A stretch of 64,000 nt of DNA from Bacillus sp. SA1-12. Its GTDB lineage: Bacteria; Bacillota; Bacilli; Bacillales; Bacillaceae. Made by a program: the position numbers and the translations under genes. The notes beneath the pieces were generated by a model that was given only the letters and a program-made list of their open reading frames with translations, was not told where the DNA came from and searched no databases. Below, one piece after another: positions 6,649 through 16,623 of this stretch (the stretch's first letter is position 1; each line of letters starts with the position of its first letter). The stretch spans positions 1 to 64,000 of the forward strand of contig NZ_LATZ01000006.1 in assembly GCF_000981385.1 (NCBI RefSeq). The letters are read 5' to 3'.

Positions 6649-7446
6649 TTAGTTGAAAATAGCTTGTTGGGTTAAATAAAAAACACCGCCATTTTGAATC
6701 GAAATCGAAATTTTTGGTTCATAGAGATCACGTAAAGCTTCCTTTTCTATATGATAACAGTCTGGTTTTTCGTCTAACTCTTCGTAAAAGTGGTCTAAAA
6801 GCTTAAGATCTTCGTCCCATCTTTGTCTAGCTGAATCTGCCCAATTATGGTCCTGCTCGCTTATGCTTTGTTCAATAAATTGCTGAATTCTCCTTAATCC
6901 GCTCTGTGGTCTGATTAAAGGTGTCATATTAAAGCAGAGGTCCGGAATTTTTGGTGTTAGCTGAAGCTTTTCTAGTTTATCTTGAAAGTTTTCTACTAAT
7001 GTACCGCTAATTAGATGCAAGCCAATGGAATAGATCTGATCTTTTTTCATATCACATTGGCAGGAAACCATGATATTTACCCCAAGCCATGGATGTAAAG
7101 GTGTGTTTCCGTATGTCGTATTGACTTTTTCGAATAAACGGATATAACTTCCTAATTTCGTGGTGGATTGAAAGATTTGATGAAGGCGAGGTGCGCCAAA
7201 ATGCATGACCTCACCCTTTAGATCTGCAGGTGCTTTTTGTTGATCTGTAATCAATGTTAACTTCATAGGGTTTGGAATCCCATTTGTTTTTTCAAGGTAA
7301 TGCCAATAAAAGGGGCGATTCATTAATTCCTTGTCCATGTCGATTGTTAATTGTACGGTTAAATGACCTGGTTCGTTTTCGATGATCTCACAGGAATTGG
7401 CTGTAAAAAAGCTTTCTAGAAAGCTGTGGATTTTTTCCTGTTGCAT
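6649..7446 (-). CDS. yqhG: YqhG family protein
   Basis: 265 residues from the ATG at 7446, chosen because AAAGGTGG lies seven bases before it; an in-frame start 18 bp upstream overlaps this site. The protein matches Bacillus YqhG in length and position between sinI and yqhH. No catalytic motif or membrane segment is visible; it is mixed alpha/beta with several Trp. Function is unknown. It follows the helicase-like yqhH by 27 bp and is most likely co-transcribed with it. Confidence 0.85.
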   Translation of the reverse strand: MQQEKIHSFLESFFTANSCEIIENEPGHLTVQLTIDMDKELMNRPFYWHYLEKTNGIPNPMKLTLITDQQKAPADLKGEVMHFGAPRLHQIFQSTTKLGSYIRLFEKVNTTYGNTPLHPWLGVNIMVSCQCDMKKDQIYSIGLHLISGTLVENFQDKLEKLQLTPKIPDLCFNMTPLIRPQSGLRRIQQFIEQSISEQDHNWADSARQRWDEDLKLLDHFYEELDEKPDCYHIEKEALRDLYEPKISISIQNGGVFYLTQQAIFN

Positions 7447-7473
7447 AACATTACCACCTTTCAACCATAACGG

Positions 7474-9159
7474 TTATTGATTTCCGCAAGCAGCATTTCT
7501 TTGCTCTTGGGAGGCACTAGCATAATCAAGGATTGAGGTTAAGTTTTCCATTTTAATCTTCATCTCGCCATCACTTTTTGAATTGAGCATAATATCCTGG
7601 ATATGCTCTTCGAAATTTTTAATTTCTAATTTTGTCAAAATTTCATCCAAATCACCAATTACTTTTTCAAATAAATTTATTTTTTCATAGAGCAGCTTTA
7701 GGATATGTTCTTCCACTGTGTTTCTTGTAGCCATATTGTAAATATGAACATCCTGCTCTTGTCCTAAGCGGTGAATCCGGCCAATTCTTTGCTCTAGCCT
7801 CATCGGGTTCCATGGCAGATCATAGTTAATGATATTGTGACAGAATTGCAGATTGATCCCTTCACCGCCTGCTTCTGTCGCAATGAGCACCTGTACCCGG
7901 TTTTTAAAGAGCTCTTTCATCCAATCTTTTTTTCCGCGTTTGAAGCCGCCGCGAAAAGGAACAGAGGTAATGCCATTTTGCTGTAAGAACCATTGCAGGT
8001 AAAATTGTGTAGCCCGATATTCCGTAAAGATGATCACTTTGTCATTTAGCTCTTTGATCAATTCAACGACCTTTTGGGCTTTTGTATTTTGTGTGACACC
8101 GTCAATCGCTCTCATCATGTCTTTAATAACTTCATTGGGTAAAACGGCTTTCTCTTCCTCTGGACGGTCGAGCATTTTCTTTAACGTCATATATACGGCT
8201 TCACGGCTGCTGCATGCTTCACGTTGAAGGGTCATGATAGAAAATGCATTTGCAGCATATTTTGATGAAGCTTTTAATGCAGTGATCGTGTCATAAAGAT
8301 GTTGTTCTGTTTCGGAAAATTCAATCGGTACTGTTTCTACATGTCGTTTTGGCCACTCGATACCAGTGTCGCCGCGGCGATTTCGTATCATGACCTTATT
8401 AATCAGCTCGCGCAAATGCTCATGATCTTCTAATGAACGTTCCTTTGCAGAAAATGCTTCTGAAAAATACGATTCATTTCCTAAGTGGCCGGGCTTTAAG
8501 AGAGAAACAAGGTTGAAAATTTCTTCAACTCTGTTTTGTACAGGTGTTGCTGTTAGTAAAAGGCAATATTTTTTCTTAAGGTTTTGAACAAATTCATAGT
8601 TTTTGGTTTTATTATTTTTTAGCTTATGAGCTTCATCAATTATCACTAAATCATAGTTTTGCTCATAAACGATTTCCCGATGCGGGCTTCGTTTGGCTGT
8701 ATCGATGGAAGATACAACAACATCATAAGCTTCCCAAACATAGCTTTTCTTTTGTTCAACCGCAGGGATGTAAAATTTTTCATTTAACTCACGTGCCCAT
8801 TGAGAGACGAGTGAAGCGGGAACCAAAATTAACACCTTTTTGACTAAGCCGCGAATCATATATTCTTTTAGAATTAGTCCTGCCTCAATTGTCTTTCCTA
8901 AACCAACCTCATCAGCTAAAATAGCTTTTCCATTCATTTTTTCTACAACTCTTTGAGCTACCTCTAATTGATGGGGAAGCGGCGTAAAATGCGGAAGATG
9001 CATAGGCGCTTGTAAACCTTCAAATGTTGGTACGGCTGTATGCTGTTGAACTTCATAGCTAAGCTTAAAGAGCTCCCAGTTTGACCAAGCCCCATCATTT
9101 TCTAGTCTTTCAAAAAAACCTTCCTCCCAAGAGGAATCAAAGTATGTCTTTACATTCAT
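7474..9159 (-). CDS. yqhH: SNF2-family DEAD/H-box ATPase YqhH
   Basis: 561 residues of a SWI2/SNF2 ATPase, a nucleic-acid translocase family including RapA-like proteins. Domain 1 carries LADEVGLGKTIEAGLIL (Walker A, about residues 80-96), DLVIIDEAHKLKN (DEAH box) and LLLTATPVQN; the helicase C-terminal domain has ATEAGGEGINLQFC and NPMRLEQRIGRIHRLGQ. It lacks the long RapA N- and C-terminal regions. Partner of yqhG, transcribed away from the glycine-cleavage operon exactly as in B. subtilis. Precise cellular role is unknown. Start ATG at 9159 behind AAAGGA. Confidence 0.9.
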   Translation of the reverse strand: MNVKTYFDSSWEEGFFERLENDGAWSNWELFKLSYEVQQHTAVPTFEGLQAPMHLPHFTPLPHQLEVAQRVVEKMNGKAILADEVGLGKTIEAGLILKEYMIRGLVKKVLILVPASLVSQWARELNEKFYIPAVEQKKSYVWEAYDVVVSSIDTAKRSPHREIVYEQNYDLVIIDEAHKLKNNKTKNYEFVQNLKKKYCLLLTATPVQNRVEEIFNLVSLLKPGHLGNESYFSEAFSAKERSLEDHEHLRELINKVMIRNRRGDTGIEWPKRHVETVPIEFSETEQHLYDTITALKASSKYAANAFSIMTLQREACSSREAVYMTLKKMLDRPEEEKAVLPNEVIKDMMRAIDGVTQNTKAQKVVELIKELNDKVIIFTEYRATQFYLQWFLQQNGITSVPFRGGFKRGKKDWMKELFKNRVQVLIATEAGGEGINLQFCHNIINYDLPWNPMRLEQRIGRIHRLGQEQDVHIYNMATRNTVEEHILKLLYEKINLFEKVIGDLDEILTKLEIKNFEEHIQDIMLNSKSDGEMKIKMENLTSILDYASASQEQRNAACGNQ

Positions 9160-9450
9160 AAGAATGACAGTCCTTTCTTAATCAATGCTGCTAGGGAATG
9201 TTCACTATTTCGTTAGAAAAAAAGGCTTTAAAGCTAATAATTTAAATGAATCATTAAAAACACGAACATTATTAAATGAAAAAACTTTAATGTTAAGGAA
9301 AAAATAGATTGCCGAAACCCTGCCCTCATGGTAGGATGTAAGTGAAGAAAGAAAGTTCTTAATTGTTTCATTCTTCTTAACTAGAAATGTTTGAATGTCA
9401 TCGTCATTTATTGAAGTAGTATAACCATTTTAAAAACGAAATATGTGCGG

Positions 9451-9655
9451 ATGAGAATAAGGGGAGAGACTATAGCTAAGGTATATAGCGCCGAAGGAGC
9501 AAACATCTGTGAATCTCTCAGGCAAAAAGACTCTTATTTGACGCGGCTCTGGAGAGTGTTTGCGTAAAAAGCAAACGACCAAAGGGGAAAGCCTTATGTG
9601 GCAGGTGTAAGTAGCGCTTTGCCGCTTTATACATAAGGTAAACTTTCAGGTAAAA
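9451..9655 (+). ncRNA. Tandem glycine riboswitch
   Basis: Two successive glycine aptamers. The first contains GGGGAGAGAC, CGCCGAAGGAGCAAAC and CTCTCAGGCAAAAAGAC; the second GGAGAGTGTTTGCG, CCAAAGGGGAAAGCC and CTTTCAGGTAAAAGGACAGAG. These are the conserved GGAGAG...CCGAAGG..GCAA...CTCAGGCAAAA signatures in correct order. It precedes gcvT, the classic target: glycine binding turns on the glycine-cleavage operon. A terminator (expression platform) begins at its 3' edge. Confidence 0.93.
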
Positions 9656-9704
9656 GGACAGAGACTTCTACTATAAGATAGTGGGAGTTCTATGTCCTTT
9701 TTTT
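9656..9704 (+). terminator. Riboswitch-controlled terminator
   Basis: GGACAgAgA...TCTaTGTCC with an inner ACTA/TAGT stem is followed by eight T. The left arm overlaps the AGGACAGAG end of the second aptamer, so ligand-bound aptamer folding would compete with terminator formation and give readthrough into gcvT. Confidence 0.85.
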
Positions 9705-9726
9705 GATGCTTTTCATTTAGCCCAGC

Positions 9727-9851
9727 TTAAACTCCAAGTGAATCTATGAAGATAAGCAAGAGATCACGAGAACCACGTAGGATTCTTGACTAAGTCAGGC
9801 GAGACTTCAGGACGCGGCGGTTTAAGAGTGATAAGTCTCACTTTAAGTTTA
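9727..9851 (+). repeat. Inverted-repeat element in the gcvT leader
   Basis: TAAACT..AAGTGA..CT at 9728-9745 is repeated inverted at 9834-9851 (14 of 18 positions match), enclosing about 90 bp with a GC-rich middle (GGACGCGGCGG) unlike the AT-rich surroundings and an inner TGACTaAGTCA palindrome at 9787-9797. It lies between the riboswitch terminator and the gcvT ribosome binding site. It could be a relic of a small mobile element or an extra folded leader domain. Confidence 0.4.
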
Positions 9852-9878
9852 CCAAAAATAGAAGGGAGTCTATCCAAC

Positions 9879-10982
9879 ATGACAGAGTTAAAAAGAACAC
9901 CATTATATAACGTATATAAAAACTACGGTGCTAAAACAATTGATTTTGGCGGCTGGGATTTGCCGGTTCAGTTTTCTTCTATTAAAGAAGAGCATGAAGC
10001 AGTTCGTACAAAAGCAGGTCTTTTTGATGTATCACATATGGGAGAAGTTGAGGTTCGGGGTAAAGACAGCCTGGCTTTTTTACAAAAGCTTGTGACTAAC
10101 GATGTCGCTTTAATAAAGGATGGCGGCGCTCAATATACAGCTATGTGTTATGAAAATGGTGGAACTGTTGACGATTTGCTTATTTATCGAAAAGCAGAGG
10201 ATGACTTCCTGCTTGTTATTAATGCGTCAAACATTGAGAAAGATGTTGAATGGCTAACATCTCACTTATTTGGGGACGTAACAATTAATAACATATCAGA
10301 TGAAGTGGCTCTCTTAGCCCTTCAGGGTCCAGTTGCAGAAAAAGTGCTGCAATCACTTACCGATACGGATTTAGCGGCAATTAAGTTCTTTAAGTTTAAA
10401 AATGAAGTTAACATTGCTGGAGCCAAGGCGCTTGTTTCAAGAACAGGTTATACAGGTGAAGACGGCTTTGAAATATATTGTTCTGCAGATGATGCCGTTG
10501 GTCTTTGGGAACGTATTTTAGAAGCAGGGAAGGAAGACGGCGTAATCCCTTGCGGATTAGGTGCTCGTGACACACTTCGTTTTGAAGCAAATCTGCCGCT
10601 TTATGGTCAGGAGCTAGCTAAGGATATTACCCCGATCGAGGCAGGCATTGGATTTGCAGTAAAACCGAATAAAGATGTTGATTTTATTGGGAAAGCTGTT
10701 TTAAAGGAACAAAAAGAGAACGGCCCGGCACGAAAATTAGTCGGTATTGAATTGATAGACAAAGGCATTCCACGCCATGGATATGAAGTATTTGCTGATA
10801 ATGAAGAAATTGGAGTTGTTACGACTGGTACTCAATCACCAACTTTAAAGAAAAACATTGGCGTGGCCTTATTAAAAGCAGAATTTACAGAGTTAGGAAC
10901 AGAGGTAGAGGTTCAAATTCGTAAAAAAAGATTAAAAGCTGTTGTTGTAGCTACACCTTTTTACAAACGTGCAAAGAAATAA
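9879..10982 (+). CDS. gcvT: Aminomethyltransferase, T-protein of the glycine cleavage system
   Basis: 367 residues. With tetrahydrofolate it releases ammonia and forms methylene-THF from the aminomethyl-lipoyl group on H-protein. Family motifs include [37 protein letters not shown] and [12 protein letters not shown]. The ATG at 9879 is chosen since GAAGGGAGT lies just upstream and the family N-terminus (TELKRTPLY) begins there; longer in-frame extensions lie in the riboswitch leader. First gene of the glycine-induced gcvT-gcvPA-gcvPB operon. Confidence 0.96.
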   Translation: MTELKRTPLYNVYKNYGAKTIDFGGWDLPVQFSSIKEEHEAVRTKAGLFDVSHMGEVEVRGKDSLAFLQKLVTNDVALIKDGGAQYTAMCYENGGTVDDLLIYRKAEDDFLLVINASNIEKDVEWLTSHLFGDVTINNISDEVALLALQGPVAEKVLQSLTDTDLAAIKFFKFKNEVNIAGAKALVSRTGYTGEDGFEIYCSADDAVGLWERILEAGKEDGVIPCGLGARDTLRFEANLPLYGQELAKDITPIEAGIGFAVKPNKDVDFIGKAVLKEQKENGPARKLVGIELIDKGIPRHGYEVFADNEEIGVVTTGTQSPTLKKNIGVALLKAEFTELGTEVEVQIRKKRLKAVVVATPFYKRAKK

Positions 10983-11027
10983 TCGCAAAAGAAAAAAACA
11001 TCCAACAATGAGAGGGGTTCACAAGCA

Positions 11028-12374
11028 ATGAATCATCGCTATTTACCAATGACCGAGCAGGATAAGCAGGAAATGCTGCAAGCCATCGGTGTACAATCTG
11101 TTGATGAGCTGTTTCAAGATATTCCAGAAAGTGTTCGCTTTAAAGGGGAGTACAATATTAAAAAAGCGAAATCGGAAACAGAGCTTTTAAAAGAGCTTTC
11201 CCAATTAGCAGCTAAAAACAAAGATTTACGAAGTCATGCGTCATTTTTAGGTGCAGGGGTATATGATCATTACATGCCGGTCATCGTTGATCATGTTATT
11301 TCTCGTTCAGAATTCTATACTGCCTACACACCATATCAGCCAGAGATTTCTCAAGGTGAACTGCAAGCCATCTTTGAATTTCAAACAATGATTTGTGAAT
11401 TAACCGGTATGGATGTTGCGAACTCTTCGATGTATGATGGCGGAACGTCACTAGCTGAAGCGGCAATGCTTGCTGCTGGACAAACAAAAAAGAAAAAGAT
11501 ACTTGTTTCAAAGGCAGTGCATCCTGAATCACGTGACGTTATTAAAACCTATGCGAAGGGTCAATACATTGAGGTTGTTGAAGTGCCTGTAAAAGATGGT
11601 GTAACCGATTTGGATGCACTAAAGCAAGAAATGTCAGATGATGTTGCAGCCGTTTTGGTTCAGTATCCAAATTTCTTTGGCCATATTGAACCTTTAAAAG
11701 AAATTGAACCGATCGCACACACTGGAAAAAGCATGTTTATCGTTTCATCTAATCCATTAGCTTTAGGCGCATTAACACCTCCTGGAACATTTGGTGCAGA
11801 TATTGTTGCAGGAGATGCGCAGCCATTTGGCATTCCAACTGCTTTTGGCGGTCCGCACTGCGGATATTTTGCGGTTACAAACAAGCTTGTCAGAAAGGTT
11901 CCTGGGCGTCTAGTTGGCCAAACAACTGACGAAAATGGTAAACGAGGCTTTGTTTTGACGCTCCAAGCACGTGAACAGCATATTCGTCGTGATAAAGCGA
12001 CCTCCAATATTTGTTCCAACCAAGCATTAAATGCTCTTGCAGCCTCAGTTGCGATGACTGCACTTGGCAAGCAGGGAGTAAAAGAGATGGCTATTCAAAA
12101 TATTCAAAAGGCCAATTATGCGAAAAATGCATGTGTAAAAGCAGGATTGGATGTACCTTTTACACAGCCTATTTTTAATGAATTTGTTGTAAAGCTTACA
12201 AAACCAGTTCGTGAAGTAAATAAACAGTTATTAGAAAAAGGAATCATCTGCGGCTTTGATTTGGGTACAATCTATCCTGAGCTTGAAAACCATATGCTCA
12301 TCGCTGTAACAGAGCTGCGCACAAAAGAAGAAATTGACACTCTTGTAGAGGAATTGGGGGATGGCAATGAATAA
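11028..12374 (+). CDS. gcvPA: Glycine dehydrogenase (decarboxylating) subunit 1
   Basis: 448 residues forming the N-terminal half of the split P-protein of Gram-positive bacteria. It has the usual start ([15 protein letters not shown]), [18 protein letters not shown] and [11 protein letters not shown] motifs. It pairs with GcvPB to decarboxylate glycine using pyridoxal phosphate and pass the aminomethyl group to lipoylated H-protein. RBS GAGAGGGG precedes the ATG. Its last codons overlap the gcvPB start, suggesting coupled synthesis of the two subunits. Confidence 0.96.
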   Translation: MNHRYLPMTEQDKQEMLQAIGVQSVDELFQDIPESVRFKGEYNIKKAKSETELLKELSQLAAKNKDLRSHASFLGAGVYDHYMPVIVDHVISRSEFYTAYTPYQPEISQGELQAIFEFQTMICELTGMDVANSSMYDGGTSLAEAAMLAAGQTKKKKILVSKAVHPESRDVIKTYAKGQYIEVVEVPVKDGVTDLDALKQEMSDDVAAVLVQYPNFFGHIEPLKEIEPIAHTGKSMFIVSSNPLALGALTPPGTFGADIVAGDAQPFGIPTAFGGPHCGYFAVTNKLVRKVPGRLVGQTTDENGKRGFVLTLQAREQHIRRDKATSNICSNQALNALAASVAMTALGKQGVKEMAIQNIQKANYAKNACVKAGLDVPFTQPIFNEFVVKLTKPVREVNKQLLEKGIICGFDLGTIYPELENHMLIAVTELRTKEEIDTLVEELGDGNE

Positions 12375-13824
12375 TCAAGATCAAGCATTAATTTTTGAAC
12401 TGAGCAAAAAAGGCCGTGTAGGGTATAGTCTGCCTGAGCTTGAAGTTGAAGAATTGTCATTAGATGAACTAATTCCTTCTGACTATCTACGCAGTGAAGA
12501 GGCAGAGCTGCCTGAAGTATCTGAGCTGGATATCATGAGACATTATACGGCACTTTCTAAACGCAATCATGGCGTTGATTCTGGTTTTTATCCATTAGGA
12601 TCTTGTACAATGAAGTACAATCCAAAAATCAATGAAAATGTTGCTCGTATAGCTGGTCTGGCACATATTCATCCATTACAAGATGAGTCTACGGTTCAAG
12701 GGGCTATGGAGCTTTTATTTGACCTGCAGGAGCATTTGAAAGAAATCACTGGTATGGATGAAGTAACGCTGCAGCCAGCAGCAGGGGCTCATGGTGAATG
12801 GACTGGACTTATGATGATTCGTGCCTATCATGAAGCCAACAATGATTTGAAACGTACAAAAGTGATTGTTCCAGACTCGGCACATGGTACGAATCCAGCA
12901 TCAGCAACTGTAGCAGGATTTGAAACTGTGACGGTTAAATCAGATGAAAATGGATTAGTGGATTTAGAGGATTTAAGACGTGTTGTTGACGAGCATACAG
13001 CAGCATTAATGCTAACTAACCCTAACACGCTGGGATTATTTGAAGCACATATTTTAGAAATGGCGAAAATTGTCCACGATGCGGGCGGAAAGCTTTATTA
13101 TGATGGGGCTAATCTAAATGCTGTATTGAGTAAAGCACGTCCAGGAGATATGGGCTTTGATGTGGTTCACCTTAACCTGCATAAAACATTTACAGGACCG
13201 CATGGCGGCGGCGGCCCAGGTTCAGGTCCGGTCGGAGTAAAAGCAGATCTTATTCCATTTTTACCAAAGCCTGTCCTTGTTAAAACAGAAGAAGGCTATC
13301 ATTTTGATTATAATCGTCCGCAATCGATTGGCCGCGTGAAGCCATTCTACGGGAATTTTGGAATCAATGTTCGCGCTTATACGTATATTCGCACAATGGG
13401 ACCAGATGGGTTAAAGGCTGTAACAGAATTCGCTGTGTTAAATGCAAATTATATGATGCGCCGTCTTGCGCCATTTTATGATTTACCATTTAACCAGCAT
13501 TGCAAGCATGAATTCGTATTATCAGGAAAGCGTCAAAAGAAGCTTGGCGTACGTACACTTGATATTGCAAAACGTTTGCTGGATTTTGGCTATCATCCGC
13601 CAACAATCTATTTCCCATTGAATGTAGAAGAGTGTATCATGATTGAACCAACTGAAACAGAATCGAAAGAAACACTTGATTCCTTTATTGATGCGATGAT
13701 TCAGATCGCGAAGGAAGCGGAAGAAACACCTGAAATTGTTCAAGAAGCACCTCATACAACTGTTGTTAAACGTCTGGATGAAACAACAGCTGCCAGAAAG
13801 CCGATTTTAAAATATCAACGCTAA
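12367..13824 (+). CDS. gcvPB: Glycine dehydrogenase (decarboxylating) subunit 2
   Basis: 485 residues, the catalytic half of the P-protein. The pyridoxal-phosphate lysine is in [19 protein letters not shown]; other landmarks are [13 protein letters not shown] and [10 protein letters not shown]. The ATG at 12367 is preferred over 12361 because GGGGG then lies six bases upstream and the protein begins [11 protein letters not shown] like its relatives. It overlaps gcvPA by eight bases. A strong terminator follows, closing the operon. Confidence 0.95.
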   Translation: MNNQDQALIFELSKKGRVGYSLPELEVEELSLDELIPSDYLRSEEAELPEVSELDIMRHYTALSKRNHGVDSGFYPLGSCTMKYNPKINENVARIAGLAHIHPLQDESTVQGAMELLFDLQEHLKEITGMDEVTLQPAAGAHGEWTGLMMIRAYHEANNDLKRTKVIVPDSAHGTNPASATVAGFETVTVKSDENGLVDLEDLRRVVDEHTAALMLTNPNTLGLFEAHILEMAKIVHDAGGKLYYDGANLNAVLSKARPGDMGFDVVHLNLHKTFTGPHGGGGPGSGPVGVKADLIPFLPKPVLVKTEEGYHFDYNRPQSIGRVKPFYGNFGINVRAYTYIRTMGPDGLKAVTEFAVLNANYMMRRLAPFYDLPFNQHCKHEFVLSGKRQKKLGVRTLDIAKRLLDFGYHPPTIYFPLNVEECIMIEPTETESKETLDSFIDAMIQIAKEAEETPEIVQEAPHTTVVKRLDETTAARKPILKYQR

Positions 13825-13833
13825 GTCGAAAAA

Positions 13834-13878
13834 ACTGATTTGCTGTAGGAATGCTCTTACTAGCAAATCGGTTTTTTT
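13834..13878 (+). terminator. Terminator of the gcv operon
   Basis: CTGATTTGCT and AGCAAATCGG form a ten-pair stem (one G-U) with a 16-base loop, followed by seven T. It lies ten bases after the gcvPB stop. Confidence 0.85.
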
Positions 13879-14016
13879 GTGCTTCCTTGCCGAAAAGCAG
13901 GAGATTCACAAAGGTTGTGACTAGTTTTTAGAACCTTTGTCGACATGGAGGAAAAGGATACAGCCCTTGAAGAATTAATAGGTTAGCAAAAAATAAAAAG
14001 AGGGTTGGTGGATAGA

Positions 14017-14700
14017 TTGGCAACTAAATATGTAACGATTTCAAAAGCTGCTTCCTTAATCGGGGAAAAGGCATACTTATTGAAAAACTGGGAAGAAGAA
14101 TTTCCAGAGTTTTTGTCATTTAAACGAGATGACAAAAACACAAGGCTGCTTACGGCTGATAACATTGAAATGCTAAGGAAAATTAAATCGTTTAAAGAAA
14201 GCAATTTGGATACCCAAACAATTAAACAATTATTGCAAAACCAAAATGGTTCACCTGTTCAAACAACAGCTCAATTAGAAGAGCAGGATGTTTCTGATCT
14301 AAAGGAGTCGCTTACGAAAATTACATCCTTTATCGAATCGTCTGAATTGCAGGAAATATTTAAGCTTGATGAGCGTTTAAAGCAGTTGGAACAAAATGTT
14401 GTGCAGTCGGTAAACAACCAAATTGCAAAAACGGCTAAACTGCAGACTGAGATTGCTCGTATTGAGTTTTCAGATGTACAGGAAATGATTAGCTCATTGT
14501 CAGATGTATCTGAATCAGAGCGGGAATTATATAAAGAAGAAATTCGCCGTGAACGAGAGTTAGTTCAAAAGCAAACGGATGAACGTGAAGAGCGCTTCTT
14601 AGCCTTTCTCAAGCAGCATCAGGATAGGCAAGAAAGAATTAAACATGAGCAAAGATCTGGCTTGGCCGTTATTAAACAAATTATGGGCTTTGCAAAATAA
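14017..14700 (+). CDS. MerR-like HTH protein with long coiled coil (RacA/DUF3967-like)
   Basis: About 227 residues. Residues 5-65 resemble a MerR-type winged helix (YVTISKAASLIGEKAYLLKNWEEEFPEF, then LLTADNIEMLRKIKSFKES). Residues about 85-215 are strongly heptad-patterned and charged (ELYKEEIRRERELVQKQTDEREERF), a long coiled coil. This layout is that of RacA-like and DUF3967 proteins, some of which bind DNA in chromosome or plasmid positioning. The start is unsure: TTG at 14017 with GGTGG upstream is preferred; TTG 14005 and GTG 14008 are in frame. It is monocistronic with its own terminator and absent from this place in B. subtilis. Function unproven. Confidence 0.7.
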   Translation: MATKYVTISKAASLIGEKAYLLKNWEEEFPEFLSFKRDDKNTRLLTADNIEMLRKIKSFKESNLDTQTIKQLLQNQNGSPVQTTAQLEEQDVSDLKESLTKITSFIESSELQEIFKLDERLKQLEQNVVQSVNNQIAKTAKLQTEIARIEFSDVQEMISSLSDVSESERELYKEEIRRERELVQKQTDEREERFLAFLKQHQDRQERIKHEQRSGLAVIKQIMGFAK

Positions 14701-14708
14701 AGAAAAAA

Positions 14709-14770
14709 GCAGACACAGTTACAGTCTTATCGAATTGATAAAGAACTGTGAACTGAGTCTGCTTTTTTTT
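14709..14770. terminator. Bidirectional terminator between the HTH gene and yqhL
   Basis: GCAGAC (14709-14714) and GTCTGC (14757-14762), with an inner ACAGTT/AACTGT stem, are flanked by AAAAAA on the left and eight T on the right, so it can stop transcription from both convergent genes. The yqhL stop codon lies in the T run. Confidence 0.85.
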
Positions 14771-15155
14771 ATCCATTTTTTTTCTTTATTTTCCCTGTCC
14801 AGCCTTTAAATCCGCCTTTTAAACAGTTTATATCACTGTAGCCTTTGCGTTTAAGCATTTGTGCTGCACGGCCGCTTCTTACAGTGTTTTGGCAGTATAG
14901 ATAGACTGGCTGATCCTGACGGATTTCTTTGTAACGTTGACGCAATTGGGATAACGGAATGTTTCTGGCGCCTAAAATATGACCGCCTTCAAATTCATTT
15001 GGCTCACGGACATCAATTAGTTGTGCTTTGCGATAGCCTGCTCGGAAATCTTCTTCTGTTAGATGTTTCATAATTTTCCGTTGATAGAAAAAAGTAAAAG
15101 CAGAGTAACCGATTAGTGCTGCTGCTAAAATAATGAGTAACCATGTTGTTGTCAA
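14769..15155 (-). CDS. yqhL: Membrane-anchored rhodanese-like protein YqhL
   Basis: 128 residues: one N-terminal membrane helix (residues 4-24) and a single rhodanese domain (about 33-122). The sulfur-accepting cysteine is in YLYCQNTVRSGRAA, and the family boxes LIDVREPNEFEGGHILGARNIP and LKGGFKGW are complete. It probably moves sulfane sulfur at the inner face of the membrane; the donor and acceptor are unknown. Position next to lipM, on the opposite strand, matches B. subtilis. Confidence 0.9.
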   Translation of the reverse strand: MTTTWLLIILAAALIGYSAFTFFYQRKIMKHLTEEDFRAGYRKAQLIDVREPNEFEGGHILGARNIPLSQLRQRYKEIRQDQPVYLYCQNTVRSGRAAQMLKRKGYSDINCLKGGFKGWTGKIKKKNG

Positions 15156-15338
15156 AATGCTCGACCCCTTTTATGTATGTTTTTCTAATTGTAAGCTCTT
15201 TAGAACTCTAAAGTAAACCTCTCTTATTATATAAAAGCTCGTCTTAATTGTCATTAGCTAACATGCAATATTATTTCCTTCTTTCGAAAGTTTTGCTAGA
15301 CTTAAGTAGTAAAATTTTTAAAAAAGAAGGGTTACATT

Positions 15339-16175
15339 ATGACGAAGGAAGTTTGGCGATATATTGATTCGGGTAATTGTTCACCAGCATTTAATATGGC
15401 TTTGGATGAAGCTTTATTAGATTGGCATAGTACAGGAAAAATACCGCCTACCATTCGATTTTATGGCTGGAATCCAGCTACACTTTCGATCGGTTATTTT
15501 CAAAAGGTAGAAAAAGAGATAAATTTAGATGCTGTTAAAAAATATGGATTAGGTTTTGTTAGAAGGCCGACAGGCGGACGCGGGGTTCTGCATGACAAGG
15601 AACTTACCTATAGCGTCATTGTTTCTGAGGAGCATCCAGATATGCCTAAAACGGTAACAGAAGCGTATCGCGTCATTTCAGAAGGGATTTTAGAAGGATT
15701 TAAAAATCTGGGCCTTGATGCGTATTTTGCTATCCCGCGTACGGAAGAGGAAAGGCAAGGGCTGAAGTCACCTCGTTCTGCTGTGTGCTTTGATGCGCCT
15801 TCCTGGTATGAGCTTGTTGTTGAAGGACGGAAAGTAGCAGGGAGCGCTCAAACTCGGCAAAAGGGTGTCATCCTTCAGCATGGCTCGATCTTGCTTGATT
15901 TAGATGAGGATTTATTATTTGACTTATTTACCTATCCAAATGACAGAGTAAGGGAAAGGATGCAACGTGCCTTTAAGAACAAAGCTGTTGCCACAAATAC
16001 CCTGCGCGATGAGCCAGTAACATTAGAAGAAGCGAAGAAAGCTTTTAAAGAAGGCTTTGAAAAAGGTTTAAATATTGAATTAAAGCCATATACTCTTACT
16101 CCTGAAGAACTTGAAGTTGTTGAAACTTTGGCAAAAGAGAAATATGAGAGTGATGAGTGGAACTTTAAAAGATAA
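15339..16175 (+). CDS. lipM: Octanoyl-[acyl-carrier-protein]:GcvH octanoyltransferase LipM
   Basis: 278 residues of the biotin/lipoate protein ligase fold. It moves octanoate from ACP to the H-protein GcvH, the first step of lipoate assembly in Bacillus. Visible are [19 protein letters not shown], the catalytic Cys in [15 protein letters not shown] and the Lys loop [21 protein letters not shown]. Location by the glycine cleavage genes makes sense because GcvH is both its acceptor and their partner. RBS AAGAAGGG precedes the ATG; a terminator follows. Confidence 0.95.
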   Translation: MTKEVWRYIDSGNCSPAFNMALDEALLDWHSTGKIPPTIRFYGWNPATLSIGYFQKVEKEINLDAVKKYGLGFVRRPTGGRGVLHDKELTYSVIVSEEHPDMPKTVTEAYRVISEGILEGFKNLGLDAYFAIPRTEEERQGLKSPRSAVCFDAPSWYELVVEGRKVAGSAQTRQKGVILQHGSILLDLDEDLLFDLFTYPNDRVRERMQRAFKNKAVATNTLRDEPVTLEEAKKAFKEGFEKGLNIELKPYTLTPEELEVVETLAKEKYESDEWNFKR

Positions 16176-16189
16176 ATCAGAAATCGAGT

Positions 16190-16222
16190 AAAGACGTGAT
16201 CGCAGAGGTTGCGTCTTTTTTC
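16190..16222 (+). terminator. Terminator of lipM
   Basis: AAAGACG and CGTCTTT arms (16190-16196, 16212-16218) around a 15-base loop run into TTTTTTC shortly after the lipM stop. Confidence 0.8.
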
Positions 16223-16623
16223 TTTAGAAGAATAGCTAGTAAAACAAATGCAAATTTTATAAAAATCAATTATAATAGAATCTTGTTGTCAATTGAGCAA
16301 AGGTAAACCCTGTTGAATTAAAAATGTATTTTTTTCGACATAAATTATGATAAACCCTTATAAATCAATTTTTTTTGACAAGTTTCACCTTGCAAGTGAC
16401 AAAATCCTTCAAAAACCATCCTTTTTGGAAGGATATCTTATAAAAACGTACTTTTTCTTTGCTTTTTAATGAGTTTTCGATTTGACAAATTGATAAGAAG
16501 TTGACCAAAAAACTATATATAGTATTGTTTGTAATTTTTGAGACACTATATATTGAATAATGTGGTCAGATATGGTAAGTTTAATCAGAACATAATAGAG
16601 AGATAGATAGAGGAGTTGTTACA
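16223..16623 (+). promoter_or_regulatory. nrdJ control region with two NrdR boxes
   Basis: AAACTATATATAGTAT (16510-16525) and ACACTATATATTGAAT (16543-16558) match the NrdR-box consensus (acaCTATATATAGtgt) and start 33 bp apart, three helical turns, as expected for paired NrdR sites. A likely promoter, TTGATA (16490-16495) and TATATA (16514-16519) with an 18-bp spacer, has its -10 box inside the first NrdR box. A second TTGACA is at 16482-16487. No cobalamin-riboswitch signature is seen in the 400 bases. The stretch 16223-16480 is AT-rich and otherwise featureless. Confidence 0.75.

Noticed and set aside
11660-12070. 136-codon minus-strand frame inside gcvPA
   Set aside because: It is antisense to a fully conserved enzyme gene; codon pattern and lack of a start signal mark it as a shadow.
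16223-16623. Cobalamin riboswitch before nrdJ
   Set aside because: No B12-box or other aptamer signature is visible; paired NrdR boxes explain the control region.
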